From Pyxicephalus adspersus (Eukaryota; Chordata; Amphibia; Anura; Pyxicephalidae), in the NCBI RefSeq assembly GCF_032062135.1, contig NC_092858.1:122781050-122845049 (forward strand): a stretch of 64,000 nucleotides of DNA, written 5' to 3'. This document shows positions 10,546 through 22,200 of the stretch, one piece after another (position 1 is the stretch's first letter; each line of letters opens with the position of its first letter). The translations under genes were made by a program, and so were the position numbers. Under the pieces are notes generated by a model. The model was not told the origin of the DNA, searched no databases, and saw only the letters and a program-made list of their open reading frames with translations.

Positions 10546-12571
10546 CTGCTCACCTGAATGATTTTCAAATGTTTTACTGTAAAATAAAATGTCATAGAGA
10601 TTAACAATAAATCCTTTGAATGAACAAAAGAAATTTAAATAAACAGTACATTCAAGGTATTTTTTCCTTATTTTTTCATTGTATGTAAAATGTGTATGTT
10701 TTTGACAAAAATGGATGTGATAGCAAAAAACTGGGGTCTTTTCTGGATTCACCACCCAAAAAAAATGCGTTCCCCATATTTCTCTCAGGTTCTACTTGTG
10801 ATTTCTCAGCTGGTAAATTCCTGGGTCTGCACATGCACTGTGTTCATTATATGGGGGGGGGGCTATATTAGCAATTTAACATTTTATTTTATTAATTTTA
10901 TATTCTGGTGGCAAACACAGGCATATATAAAACCACCCAAGTGAATTAAAACTGGAAAAACAATGTCCCGGTAGTTCACAAACCTATGGCAATACATATG
11001 GTTAAAGAGGACTTTCTACGAAAATAAAATGTTCACTTTACTGACAGCCACCAACCACCCACCCACCCAAAAACAAATGAAACTCTCCCCCAAAAACAAA
11101 TGAAACTCTCCCCACAATCTAAAGCAGCACCTCATTCCAGTCCATTATTACTGCCTGCAGAAGCTTCTTTTTTAAATCTCCCATCACTTTCCAGATTCTG
11201 TTTCTGTGTCTGTTGACCCATATTACTGTTGTGTTATTTATTATTATATTATTATTATATTATGTTGTATGTTTCCATTAAGGTATGAAGCTGATGACTT
11301 ATCACAACATATTATGTTCCAGTGTCTCTTACAATGCACTCCCTGCCATAGTGGAGACAACTCCCAATGCAATAATAAATAACACCTGATACTATATAAA
11401 AATGTATTTCTAAGCCTATTAGAAGGGGGTGATCAACAGCTGTACCATGACTTCTCAAATCAGGAAAAAAATAATATGAACTGTTAATTAATTCAGTAAG
11501 GGGAGAAATAATAGTTTATATATGACCCTACCCTTAGATTAGGATTAGCTCCCTATCTCCCTTCCCTCTTTTCAACTTCCTGGAAATGATCAGTTCTTTC
11601 TTTGCATCTTAACCTATTGAAACCTGATTACCTTTGCCTCCTCTTCAACTCATAGCAACACACAGTTATCACTGTTCTAAGCCACTAATCAGATCTAGTC
11701 TGGGCTGGCTTTGTTTGGTAACTCAACTAACTTTATGGGCTCAGGTAGTGTATCTCGTGTTGAAAGATGGCACAGTGTGTTTCTATTCAGTCACTGTCCA
11801 CTCCAGCCTTAGCCAAATCTTGTGCCAGCTTCAGTTTCCATCCAGTTTGACTTGGTTCTTCTTCATACTATTAAGTACCTGCACCAGCCTGTAGGCAGTT
11901 TGTATCATTGCCAGATTCCAACAAGAATGTGTCATTGGTTATTGGTGTTTTGCATGTAAACTTTTGTTTCAGACTGGGAAAGATGACAAAGGTGACCCAC
12001 CAAATGATAAAACAAACATTTAGGGATAAGGCTGTGGGTCACACTCAAGCCTACTAGTGGTTTATAAACAGCAGCCTTGTTACTCAAGGGAAATGAAGCT
12101 CAAGAGAAAAGTATTTGAGATGGAAGATGAGATTAGGAGGATAACACAGGATGCACTGAAGGAAATGACAGAAAATGAATTCCATGGATGCTTGCAAGCA
12201 TTAAAATCAGTGACATGTACATCAATACAGCAGAAGACAATTTTAATGAAGATAAAACTTCAAGTATAAAAGTATCATTTTTTTAATTATTAAATTCCGG
12301 GAATTTATGGCTCATACCTGGTTATACATGCCACTTATCTCCAGTCTATGCACTGAGCGTTACGTTATATACTTCACACAGTTTATGCTGTGTTGTACTC
12401 CACACAGTCCCACATACAATCTATACTTCACACCAATTTACGACTAGCTACATACTCCACACATCTCAGCTCTGTACGCTAAGGTGTAGATGATATACTT
12501 CACAACTCTTCATTCTTCACACTGTGATGTACATTAATTATTACCTGCTGCTGTATGTGCAATGAGATGTA
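10546..12571. other. Intergenic DNA, repeat-poor
   Basis: No gene seen. A short direct duplication of about 22 bp (AAAAACAAATGAAACTCTCCC, two adjacent copies) lies at 11068-11112. From about 12360 the sequence is a loose array of TATACTTCACAC / TACTCCACAC words that continues after the Tc1 insertion (13316-13375). Confidence 0.5.
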
Positions 12572-13313
12572 CAGTTAGGTCCATTAATATTTGTACAGAG
12601 ACAACTTTTTCTAATTTTGGTTCTGTACATTACCACAATTAATTTTAAATGAAACAACTCAGATGCAGAAGAAAACAGTGTTCAGATCAGGTGACTGACT
12701 TAGCCATTCAAGAATATTCCACTTCTTTGCTTTAATAGACTCCTGGGTTGCTTTGGCCGTATGTTTTGGGTCATTGTTCATCTGTATTATGAAATGCCTC
12801 CCAATCAATTTGCCCGCATTTAGCTGGATTTGAGCAGACAGTATGTCTCTGAACACCTCAGAATTCATTCGGCTGTTTCTGTCCTGTGTCACATCATCGA
12901 TAATCACAAGTGTCCCAGTGCCACTGGCAGCCATACACACCCAAGCCATTACACTGATGATGTAGAATGCTTTGGATCATAAGCTGTTCCACTCCTTCTC
13001 CATACTTTTTTCTTGCCATCATTCTGGTAAAGGTTGATCTTGATAACAAAGGAATTGCCCACACCAGCCCATGAAATAGCCTTTGAGTCAATTGTCCAAT
13101 TACATTTGAGCCCCTGAAATGAAGTGATTGTGTAAAAAAAGGCTTTAGTTCCTCACATTTTTATGTAATCTTTTTGTTCAACCCACTGAATTAAAGCTGA
13201 AACTCTGCAGATCAACTGCATCTGAGTTGTTTCATTTAAAATGAATTGTGGTAATGTACAAAACCAAATTAAAAAAAAAGTTGTCTCTATCCAAATATTT
13301 ATAGTCCTAACTG
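12572..13313 (-). mobile_element. Tc1-like transposon, internally deleted
   Basis: Both termini are visible. The left begins CAGTTAGGTCCATTAATATT (12572). The right ends with its inverse (13313). They pair over roughly 100 bp of terminal inverted repeat that includes the ATCTGAGTTGTTTCATTTAAAAT region. TA dinucleotides flank both ends (12570-12571 and 13314-13315), the standard Tc1/mariner duplication. At 742 bp it is about half the normal length. Inside, on the minus strand, is the middle part of a Tc1 transposase. Confidence 0.9.
12659..13091 (-). pseudogene. Tc1-like transposase fragment
   Basis: Minus-strand remnant of a DDE transposase that would cut and paste the element. The 12894-13091 frame resembles the region around the metal-binding core (RMMARKKYGEGVEQ). 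The 12659-12949 frame reads MAWVCMAASGTGTLVIIDDV, then MNSEVFRDILSAQIQLNAGK, then MNNDPKHTAKATQE and SQSPDLN. The second catalytic Asp, normally in DNDPKHT, is Asn here. The final SPDLNPIE motif stops at SPDLN, where the terminal repeat begins, so the catalytic Glu and C-terminus are deleted. The DNA-binding N-terminus is also absent. Confidence 0.88.
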
Positions 13314-13448
13314 TATATTATATACTCCACACCTCTCTGCTGTATGGTTACATACATACCTTACACTTTTGTTTCTGTACATTAAATGACCTGCATTACC
13401 TATTGCCCCCCTTCCTCACCTGATGGTGGATTGTATTATCAACTATCC

Positions 13449-13720
13449 TTAAAGCGGAAATTTAATTTTAAAAAATTTAACTTACCTTTACTTCTCTTGT
13501 CTTCCTTCTTCTTTCAAGGGCTCACCATTAGGGATGTGAATGCCTGCACAAGCCTCCAATCAGCTATGACCGCAGGTGGATTACTGAACTCATATGACCT
13601 TTTAATGGAGGATCTCCATTAAGAAGTCATGCGGGTTCAGTACGCCTGCGAACACGACCTCACGTCGAATCACAGGGCCGTTCTCGTTTACGTTTGGTAA
13701 GCAAGAAAGGCCCGTTTCGC
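13449..13720. mobile_element. T2/Kolobok-type MITE fragment
   Basis: Starts TTAAAGCGGAAATTTAA at 13449 and continues with CTTACCTTTACTTC, the same head as the elements at 16500 and 47165. The right end is not clear. The G+C-rich segment 13620-13690 may be part of it. Confidence 0.4.
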
Positions 13721-14162
13721 CACAAGATTGGACTTAAAAATCTCACTCGGTCATCCACACTCACGATCCTGTCCAATGCCACCCTTGTGCAGGCACAAGA
13801 ACGTGTGACATCAGTCTACCCCCAAATGTATATAATAGGAGTTCTGATCCCACTGTGCACGCATGAGATCAAGCACTTGTTTTTACATTAGAGGAAAGCA
13901 CCCTGATGATGCATGCCCAAACCTGGCCATACCCAGAAGGAGCAGCCCACAGCTTCCAGGGATATGTGGTGAAAGTATCTCAGGAGTCTGAGGGTTTCCC
14001 CTTCAGTCTTTACTGCTGCTACAAGAAAAATAATAAAAAGACACACATTTTTCACATAGAATTTATATTGAATCAGTAGAAACGAGTGATGATCATTTGC
14101 TTCCTAAACATACTGTGGAGGCTCTTCTCAACCTTTAACCCTCCTAATGTACAGTTTCGAAA
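13721..14162. other. Intergenic DNA, no supported feature
   Basis: Moderate G+C, no recognisable coding similarity. The open frame at 13694-13891 shows no known motif. Confidence 0.4.
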
Positions 14163-14164
14163 TA

Positions 14165-14544
14165 CAGGTAGTCCTTGGCTTACATATGAGATATGGACTG
14201 TAGGATTGTTCTTAAGTTGAATTTGTACTTAAGTAGGAACCGGTACATTATTTTAATAAATGCAATTTGGATAGATGTTTGTCTCAACATATTATTAGCA
14301 GCGTTGTGTCAGTTACTGGATAAAATCCCCACTGTGAGCTAATCACAAACAAAGAAAAAAAAGAGTTTGTCTTGGTCATTAAGGAGTTACAAGAGCTTGC
14401 AGAAGTGTTTAGCAAAAGATTTCTTCTGCAAGTCATGCAAACTGTCCCCCATCCAAGCCTCTGTCCTGCACACGAGGGAGCAGGTAAGCCCTGTTCATTT
14501 GTAGTTGTCCGTATGTTAGATGTTCTTAACTCGAGGACTACCTG
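14165..14544. mobile_element. TA-flanked MITE with CAGGTAGTCC termini
   Basis: Begins CAGGTAGTCCTTGGCTTACA and ends with the inverse of CAGGTAGTCCTCGAGTTAAG, flanked by TA on both sides (14163-14164, 14545-14546). The first 90 bases (GTTCTTAAGTTGAATTTGTA, AATAAATGC) match, inverted, the right end of the element at 45301-45756. The TA target suggests a Tc1/mariner superfamily non-autonomous element, possibly Tigger/pogo-like. It encodes nothing credible. Confidence 0.75.
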
Positions 14545-14546
14545 TA

Positions 14547-15121
14547 TCCAAATTGGTTCACTGATCACTGCAGCCAAAATGGTCCTGGGTTGGTGGTTGG
14601 CCAGGCCAAACACTGTTCAAATGAAGAATAAAATGTCTTGGTTTCTGTCTAATGAAAATATGAGAACAAAACCAATGGACTCCATGGACAGGTTCCAGAA
14701 AGTGTGGTCACCGTGGCTTGATTTTTACTTTACGGATGAGTTGACCACTCATTACTCCTGTTGTAACCGAGAAATGGGTGGTTATATTTTCTAGCACCTT
14801 GTTGAATTGAAAACTATCCATTCAAATCACTGCCATTTATTTTTATTGCTATTTTTTATTTAGGGGGTATAGTTATGGTAGTTTACTTTTTACTTAGTGT
14901 GCTTGCATTTATGCTTTTATAATTTTAATATATATGATCATTATTTTATAGATTGTCCATCTTCCCTATTCGCTCGGTTAAATCCTATGAAGTCACACAT
15001 TAAAGTATATTGTGCTATGGTATACCATTCAAAATTCATAGGCGACTCAAAGGAACAGGTCAAGAAAAGTGGCCATGCATTTTTCCATTGCAGCGTAGCA
15101 CATAACACCTTGAGGCATTAC
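14547..15121. other. Intergenic DNA before the tandem array
   Basis: No gene or clear repeat seen; AT-rich from 14800 to 14960. Confidence 0.4.
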
Positions 15122-15380
15122 TGTGCATTGCGGTGTACATTGTGCTGTACTGTGCATTGCGGTGTACATTGTGCTGTACTGTGCGTTGTGGTGAACATTG
15201 TGCTGTACTGTGCATTGCAGTGTACATTGTGCTGTACTGTGCATTGCGGTGTACATTGTGCTGTACTGTGCGTTGTGGTGAACATTGTGCTGTACTGTGC
15301 ATTGCAGTGTACATTGTACTGTATTGTGCGTTGCGGTGTACATTGTGCTGTACTGTGCATTGTGGTGTACAGTAACATTG
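15122..15380. repeat. 29-bp tandem repeat with an 87-bp higher-order period
   Basis: About nine head-to-tail copies of a 29-bp unit starting TGTGCATTGCGGTGTACATT, at 15122, 15151, 15180, 15209, 15238, 15267, 15296, 15325 and 15354 (last one partial). Variants recur in order: units 2-3-4 (plain, GTTGTGGTGAAC, GCAGTG) repeat as units 5-6-7, so an 87-bp block was duplicated. Because 29 is not a multiple of 3, an open unit is read in all three frames, producing long spurious open frames on both strands. The array ends about 440 bp before the LRIG2 start codon. Single diverged words (GTGCATTGCAGCAACATTTG) trail to about 15460. Confidence 0.93.
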
Positions 15381-15599
15381 TTTTGGTGCATTGCAGCAAC
15401 ATTTGCATTTGTTTAAAAAATAAGCCACAATGCACAAACATTGCATAGCACACCAATGCACAAAAAAATAAAATCTAGAAGAATAGAAGAATATTGTAAC
15501 CTTCTTTTACAAGTAAGCATATAAAATCATAATTATTGCAGAAGTTTTCGTTTTCCCAGACATGACCGGTCCTCTTGAGCTCATGTTCTCCCAGTAACA

Positions 15600-15815
15600 T
15601 TCTTCTGTTTACAATGCAGAACACTTCCGGTTCCTTGCAGACGCGTGAATTGTCCTGTGATCTGTGACGTCATCACGCTGTACGGCAGAGCGGAGTGTGA
15701 GCAGTAGGCGGTCCTACTACTAATCGGGGATCGGGTAGAGCGGGCCTAACCGGGGAGTGTTAGCTGTGTGACCGGGATTGTGTGAGGGCTCCGGGGTAGG
15801 AGCCACAGGGGGAAC
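15600..15815 (+). promoter_or_regulatory. LRIG2: LRIG2 CpG-rich promoter and 5' UTR with ETS and CRE motifs
   Basis: G+C and CpG content rise sharply from about 15620 through exon 1, as in vertebrate housekeeping-type promoters. Visible motifs: ACTTCCGG (15623-15630), an ETS/GABP core on the minus strand, and a perfect palindromic cAMP response element TGACGTCA (15665-15672), about 150 bp upstream of the start codon. No TATA box is apparent. The sequence across the start codon, GAACATGGCGGCC (15812-15824), resembles a YY1 site, which often overlaps the first ATG of TATA-less genes. The transcription start is not determined; motif roles are inference. Confidence 0.6.
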
Positions 15816-15994
15816 ATGGCGGCCGCTTCATGGTTGGCTCCGGGGATCTTCCTGGCTGTGCTGCTGCTCGAGGCCGCGGCCTCCGATACGGCCTGCCCGG
15901 CTCCCTGTGTGTGCGAGGGCCGAATGCTGGACTGCAGCCGGAGAAGACTGGGCCGGCTTCCTGCAGCGCCCCTACCAGAGGGCATCACCAGCCT
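15816..15994 (+). CDS. LRIG2: LRIG2 exon 1: signal peptide and LRRNT
   Basis: Start ATG at 15816 in context GGGAACATGG. Residues 1-23 are a classic signal peptide (hydrophobic core [10 protein letters not shown]). The LRRNT cap follows with C-x3-C-x-C-x6-C (PCVCEG). The exon ends after CT of a split Leu codon (phase 2) with donor GTAAGT. The second ATG in frame (residue 37) would drop the signal peptide, so 15816 is preferred. Confidence 0.95.
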
Positions 15995-16179
15995 GTAAGT
16001 GATATATCGCTTCCCTGGTTTGTTACACAGGCCGAGCAATGTATACACACACAGGGCCAACAAGAGTGTGCAACATATATACACGATCACCAGAGGTGTG
16101 CAATATATATACATACAGGATCACCAGAGGTGTGCAATATATATATATATATATTATACACAGGATCACCAGGGGTGTG

Positions 16180-16221
<42 letters not shown>

Positions 16222-19200
16222 CTATACACATGATCATCAGGGATCCTAATCATATACACTGGGCTACCAGGGATGTGGGCTGCACACAGAATACCTGTGT
16301 CAGGTTTTATTTCCTGCCTGTGTCCTATTGTGAAGATTTACACTTCTGTTCTCATTCACCCTAAATAAGTGACTGGTGTATATCTCCTCATTGCATATTG
16401 TTGATATGATGGTTATGATCACACATGGACTTTCTGTGTAGATAACACATTAAGCTTGTTGTGGGGTCTCGCAAAGTACTCTGCCTTTTACAGTAGTTTT
16501 TAAAGAGGAACTAAACTTAAAAGTCCCCCTAAACACACAAAAATTCACTTACCTTTAATTCTGCAGGGCAGTTGATCGGTCTGGAGGTTTCTTCCATCAG
16601 GTCCTGCATCGTCCCAACACCCGTCTTCGTGCTGGCGCTCCAGGCGCCGCCATCTTTGCCTTATTTTCCGAGTTCTTCTTCCTACGTCACCCATCCCAGG
16701 CGCGGGATCGGGTGACGTAGATGGTAAAATGCTCCTTCTGCGCTTGCCTGAGATGCAGAAGGAGTACCCAACCCCTTCCAGGATGCATGACGTAGGTATC
16801 CTGGGAGGCTTTGCGCTCCCATTATTAGGAAGTGGTGCTACACCCTTTTTTTTTTGTGAGTTTAGATACGCTTTAAGGTTTATGTTTACCATTACTCTTT
16901 ATAAAACATGCATTGATGTACCACATACCTAGGATCGATGCTTAATGTGGTAATTCTCGACCTTTGTAAGATGAGGGAACTCTTCTAATAACTTTAATGT
17001 CTTCAGGAACCCCTTTCTATAATTCATTTTCCCCAGATTTAGGAGTTTTTTAGTTTGGTGGTCAGTGGGAAGAATGGCAAGCATACAGATAGCTAAAAAC
17101 ATCATTGGTGTCACTTTAACTCACCTGAGAGATCTAAATTGCTGAAAGAACCCCCAACAACCTCTGGAGGAACCCTTTGGATTTCAGCGAACACTGGTTG
17201 AGAACCACTGACCTAATGGCAATGTCTAGGCAGTAGGGAAGTGTAAGGCCCTCTGTATAGATTTATTTGATATTTGTATCATCAGGGAATATTTACACCT
17301 CTATTTCATGATGATAATCACCATTACTGATAATTTCAAAATGTTGGGGTTGTCCTTAGAACAAGAGATGAAGACATATCTTTTATTGGGGCAACTTTGA
17401 ATCATCTAAGGAGGGAGTTCTGAGATTTCACTAAATTTCTGGTTGCATCTCTGGGAAAAAGAACAATAAAGAAATCAAAGTTTTCATATTCTATTCAAAG
17501 TTAAAGAAGATATTCATATTATTGTTATTTTTACCTTGGCTGGTGTGGAAAGGTTGGAACTTTTGTTTAATATGCAACAGGGACACAGAAGGCAATAAAT
17601 GTCTGATGGGTTTCTTGCCTTTTCCTACAAATGTATTTGTATTTTTATTTCTGTGTTTCTGAGTTGGTTTCGTGGAGTTTTCCAATCTTCCTGTCTAGTA
17701 AAAGTGTTGTCAGCAGAACAGGATGTGAGGAGAAAACTCTAATGGTTGCAATGTAAAACCTTCATTTCTTTATCTAAGACCAGGAAGAAAAAGTTCTGGC
17801 AGTACATAAAGAACACTGCAGGGGTGGTTTTACTTTTTCCCCAGAGTTCAGATTCAAGAATTTCTTTTGTTTGTATTTATTTATTTTGTGGTTAAAAAGT
17901 GTCCTGCATTTCTGTTCAGGTTTTTATGATTTGGAATGAAATAATCAGTAGAAGGAGAAGTGAAGGTATTTATCATGCATAGGAAATGAATATACAAACC
18001 ACAAATGTTTAAGGTGAACTTTATTGTTAAATGTCCTATCAGAACAGTAATCTCTCCAGAATTTATTTTAAGCTGGGCGAGAAGAAGTTGTTGGTGGGTG
18101 GTGGTGGTCCCTGTACTGTCACCCAACTTTTTAGTAACAACCCAAAAACAGCCGGGTGGTTGTTGAAAAATGCTGGGTGGTGCACCTGGATAAAAGGGGC
18201 TGGGGAGAACACAGCAGAACCATGTCCTGGTATGATGTGCGGAAGTGCAAATACCATCCAATTACTTGGGGTGATTGCCATCCATAAAGTGATTCTGCAA
18301 AGAAACATATTGTGTAGGGGTTGGAGATGGAGTGCCCCTTACAGACTGGTGACATGAATGTGAAGCTAGGACTTTTCTTGCCCTGTGCTTTGGTCACTAT
18401 AGTTGCAGGGCTTGGTCTACATGTATAAAGGGGTTTAGGTTTTTTTGTGGGGAGCCCATGTAGTTGTATACAGGTGGGGTGATGTACACTTGCATGGATC
18501 ATCCATAGTCAGATAATTAAAAGCAATTGTTTACTGACTGTGTTCTGTGATGTAGTCAGGTTTCCTCCTATTTCTTTAAATATCCCTCTAAATCCCAAAC
18601 CTGTTGTCCTCACCTATTGTAGACCTGTGCAGGAGCAGGCTTATGATGTTCATGTTTTCCAGTTAGATATTTAAAGTAGAGTCCTCATTATTGTCCAAGA
18701 AGGTCCATGATTGGAGATATGGCAAGTGGCCTTTCTGTAGAAATGAAAGGAGATTTTATTAGTCATGCTTGGCTTGAGCAGGAGGGAAAGCTTTTGACCC
18801 ACACATAGGTACAAGGAACATAACTGGGTAAATGTTAGCTTAGTTAAAGAACTTTTTAAAAAAGTGCAGCCATCCTTTGGACTTCTCCACTAATGATGTT
18901 TCACGGTAGCCATCTGTACTCCACAATGATGGTGCTACTTACAGCCATTTGTCTTTGCTGTTTATTCTATATTATGGAAAATCCATTAGAAGAAAGTAAC
19001 AGCACAATTTGGCTTTTGTAATGGGTGTGGAACTGGGAATTCTGCTAGGGACAGATTTGGTTCCCAAGGTATATGACACCAACATGTAATGTTTAAGTGA
19101 ACGCTTTTACAGCTTCATTCTTTTCAGTTACTCCTCAAGCTGCAAGGCCAACAATTATTACTTATTCATCCTATACTGCTCTACTAAATATTCTATTTAG

Positions 19201-22200
19201 TTTTGGATGTTTGGTTCCAACATTAGTATTTTTTGAATATGAGCATCAAGGTGTAGGAAGCTGTGACCTTTATTCCCATTTTCATGTTTAAGTACATTAG
19301 ACAAAATCCTGTGTCTTAGGCTAGGTATACATGTCAGATGATACTTGTCTGATTATCGCTTCAGGCTAGTATCGGAAGAGAATTTGGCGCGTGTACAGCA
19401 GCCATCTGACTTCGTTCATGGATCTGTTCTGGTGGATCCACAGACAACTGCAATGCAAGTGAAGGGAGAGAGCGCAGCAGGGTGCCCGCTTGCTTGTTCT
19501 TCCCTCACTTCTCTCCATAGAGCAGAACGGCACTTCATCTTTCAGTCTTGTGTTCAGTATTGTGTGAAATATCCCTTTCAATGACAAAAGTTCTAAATGG
19601 ATGTGCAGCCTTAGAAAAATAGACTGACGGAAATGCATTTTAAACACCAAAAGAACATAGGCCCTAACCCATTATATTTGTTTTGAAAGGTGCATAGAAC
19701 ATTTTTTCTTATTGTACTTTTTTTTGTCTATGTTCATTTTATTCCAAAGTCATATTTCATCAGATTGAATCACCTATCAGTTCTTTATGTCTCTGGGGAA
19801 CTTTGATGCTGAGCTTTCTGCTCTTGTATTAACAGTTCTGGCCACCTGCCCAGCCATAACAAAGAATTCTCACTCTCCCTGATGGATTTTCAATTTGTTT
19901 ACATTATAATGCAGAAGGTGGTGAGAGAATCTTATTGCCTGGAACCTTCAGACATACAAGAAGATAGTCATTAACCTATCGGCATCCTTTTACTCTGTGT
20001 TGTGTCTTTAGGAGGGGAAGTGAAGGGAATAATACAGAGGGGACACAGCCTGAAACAAATGCTGAAATTATAACCATTGACTACCTTGCCCTAAAACAAA
20101 ACTTCCAATAAAAATACACTTAGGAGTATATATTGGCCATAGAAAAATAAAAGTTGTATTTCATCTTACTAATTCCTAATTGTGGTGGCTTCATTAGTTT
20201 TCAGACTTCTGAATGCTCCAAAGTTATCAGCTTTTGTAGTTCTTTTCTGTGAACTATAGAACATCTCCACCTCATATAAAAGAGATGACCAGGTGTTTGT
20301 ACTCCATACAATGCTATTAGTGTTATCGTTGTTGGATAAAATGTGTATTACAGATGAGATCACCAAATTAAAATTAAAGAAAACAAGACAGAAAAAATAG
20401 GTGAAGCCACCAGAGGACAAATAAGCTTCAATATATATAATTAGTTTGTGGGTTGCTCATGATCCTGTTTGTTTGGCTTTCCTATCAATCAATTGACCTA
20501 TACCCGAATAATGGCATAGCACAGGTTTTAAATCATTTATTCTAAACAGCCTTTCCAAACCTTTAGTTTTGGCAAGGATTCTCCCCAGAAGTGTTTTACC
20601 TGGGTAGGAAGAGGCTTTTGGTGGGTGGTGACCTCTGTGATGTGATCCATCTTTTCATTACCACCAACAAACAGCCGGGTGGTTACTGAAAAGTGCTGGG
20701 TGAAGCTACCGTCTAAAAGGTTCTGGGGAGAACACTGACACCTGAACAGGATGGCCCATTGTGAACAAAAGGGGCAGCTGAGTTCCAGTGTTTTCTTGCA
20801 TCTCAAGAAGAGCAGATAGGTGTGAATGTTCCTTTAAACATTAAAGTCCTGCCCAAGAGCAGATATCACAAGTTTCCCTCTCTTGACCACTAAAAAAGTT
20901 TTAATGCCTCTTTCTCATTTAGTTTTACTTTGACAGTGCTTAGCCATGTGGTAGAAATAAAAGCCTCAGTAACAGTAAAATACTGGATCGCCATATAAAA
21001 TAAAAGAAAGACATGTAACAAATGCCAGTATTTTGCCATTTACAATTTAATTTTAAAGTTGTACTAGAAAATATTTCTACACTGACCCATTTTTTTTTGT
21101 TAGCACTGCCTCTGACATTTGTTTTTTATGGCAGTTTATTAACCAAAGACGTAAAGAATTTATGGCCCCTTGTTTAAATTTTTTTTGCATTCCTGAGAAA
21201 GTGTCAAATTTTACAGATTCTAGTTAGACTTCTCTGTCTCTTTAAGGGCATTGTAATTAAAAGAAACGTTTGAAGAGCAATATTTTCACTGAAAGGTATA
21301 AAAAAGCCTTAGCAGTTTTAGCTGCTTTCATGTGTGTGAAAATTTTGTGGATTCAATGCATTAGTTTATTTAGGAAAGAAAGTGTTGCAGAGCATTCACA
21401 GCACATGATGTCTCTACCTGAGCGTATTGGAGGCGCCAAAACAGATAAATAGTTTAACCTTTTTACGACTGCAGTACTTCTATAGTCAAAACCCCTTGCA
21501 GCAATTATGTTTCTAGCTCTCATGCTTACTGTCAATCAGAAAAATTAGTGGTCAAGTTACCTGGCACTACTTGTCCTGGGCAAAGCTATGAAAAACGGGC
21601 TACAATAGAATCAATAAACAGTATTATGAAAATGAATTATTTTTGTTAATAATAATTATTAAATAATAATTATTGTTTATAAATTGGAGCTTTGATTTTT
21701 TGGTTATAGCTTGTTTTTATCTAGGGAGGTTTGTAAGAAGGACTTGCTTGATTTTCTCACTGCTCCCGAAGGTCTCTTGTCTGTGCATATGTACATGTCA
21801 ACCTATTGGTATACGGAACATTTGGGATTTGTACGTATGTGGCAACGTGCTATGTTTACTAGCTAGGAAAGTATACTTGCTCAAAGTATTTTCTCTCTCA
21901 TTCTCCGCAGAAATATAGCTGAGTTAGAGTATGTATAGAACCAGTTGTCACTTCACCTATCAGATTGGATTTGCTGCAGGGTGCAGATTCTGCTGGAAAG
22001 GCTCATCTATATCTCTGCAGAGACTGCTTAGGATTTTAATTATGGACACGTAGCTGGCTCACAGACATCTGGTTTTAGTTAATTCATATTAAGAACATTC
22101 TAAGGGAGCTTTCAGGTATCCTTTTCTGCTAAAGTAGCCATCAGCTTTAAATTGTTCAGGAGAGACGGTAAGCCTAGAATAAAGTCTCTCTGTCACAGCC

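Larger units (their letters stand above)
12360..13400. repeat. Loose TACTYCACAC-word repeat tract split by a Tc1-like insertion
   Basis: Repeated words such as ATACTTCACAC, TACTCCACAC and CTTCACACTGTG occur about every 40-60 bases from about 12365 to 12560 and resume at 13318-13375. The intervening 742 bp is a Tc1-like element, so the tract predates the insertion. Units are too diverged to give a firm period by eye. Confidence 0.5.

Noticed and set aside
15122..15380. CRISPR-like array
   Set aside because: The units are head-to-tail without unique spacers, and the DNA is vertebrate.
14897..15461. Several long overlapping open frames (up to 183 codons) on both strands
   Set aside because: They are produced by the 29-bp tandem repeat, which has no stop in these phases; the Cys/His-rich peptides are repeat translations.
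16027..16275. Repeat-spacer array
   Set aside because: What varies between units is only a TA run, i.e. a minisatellite with embedded microsatellite.
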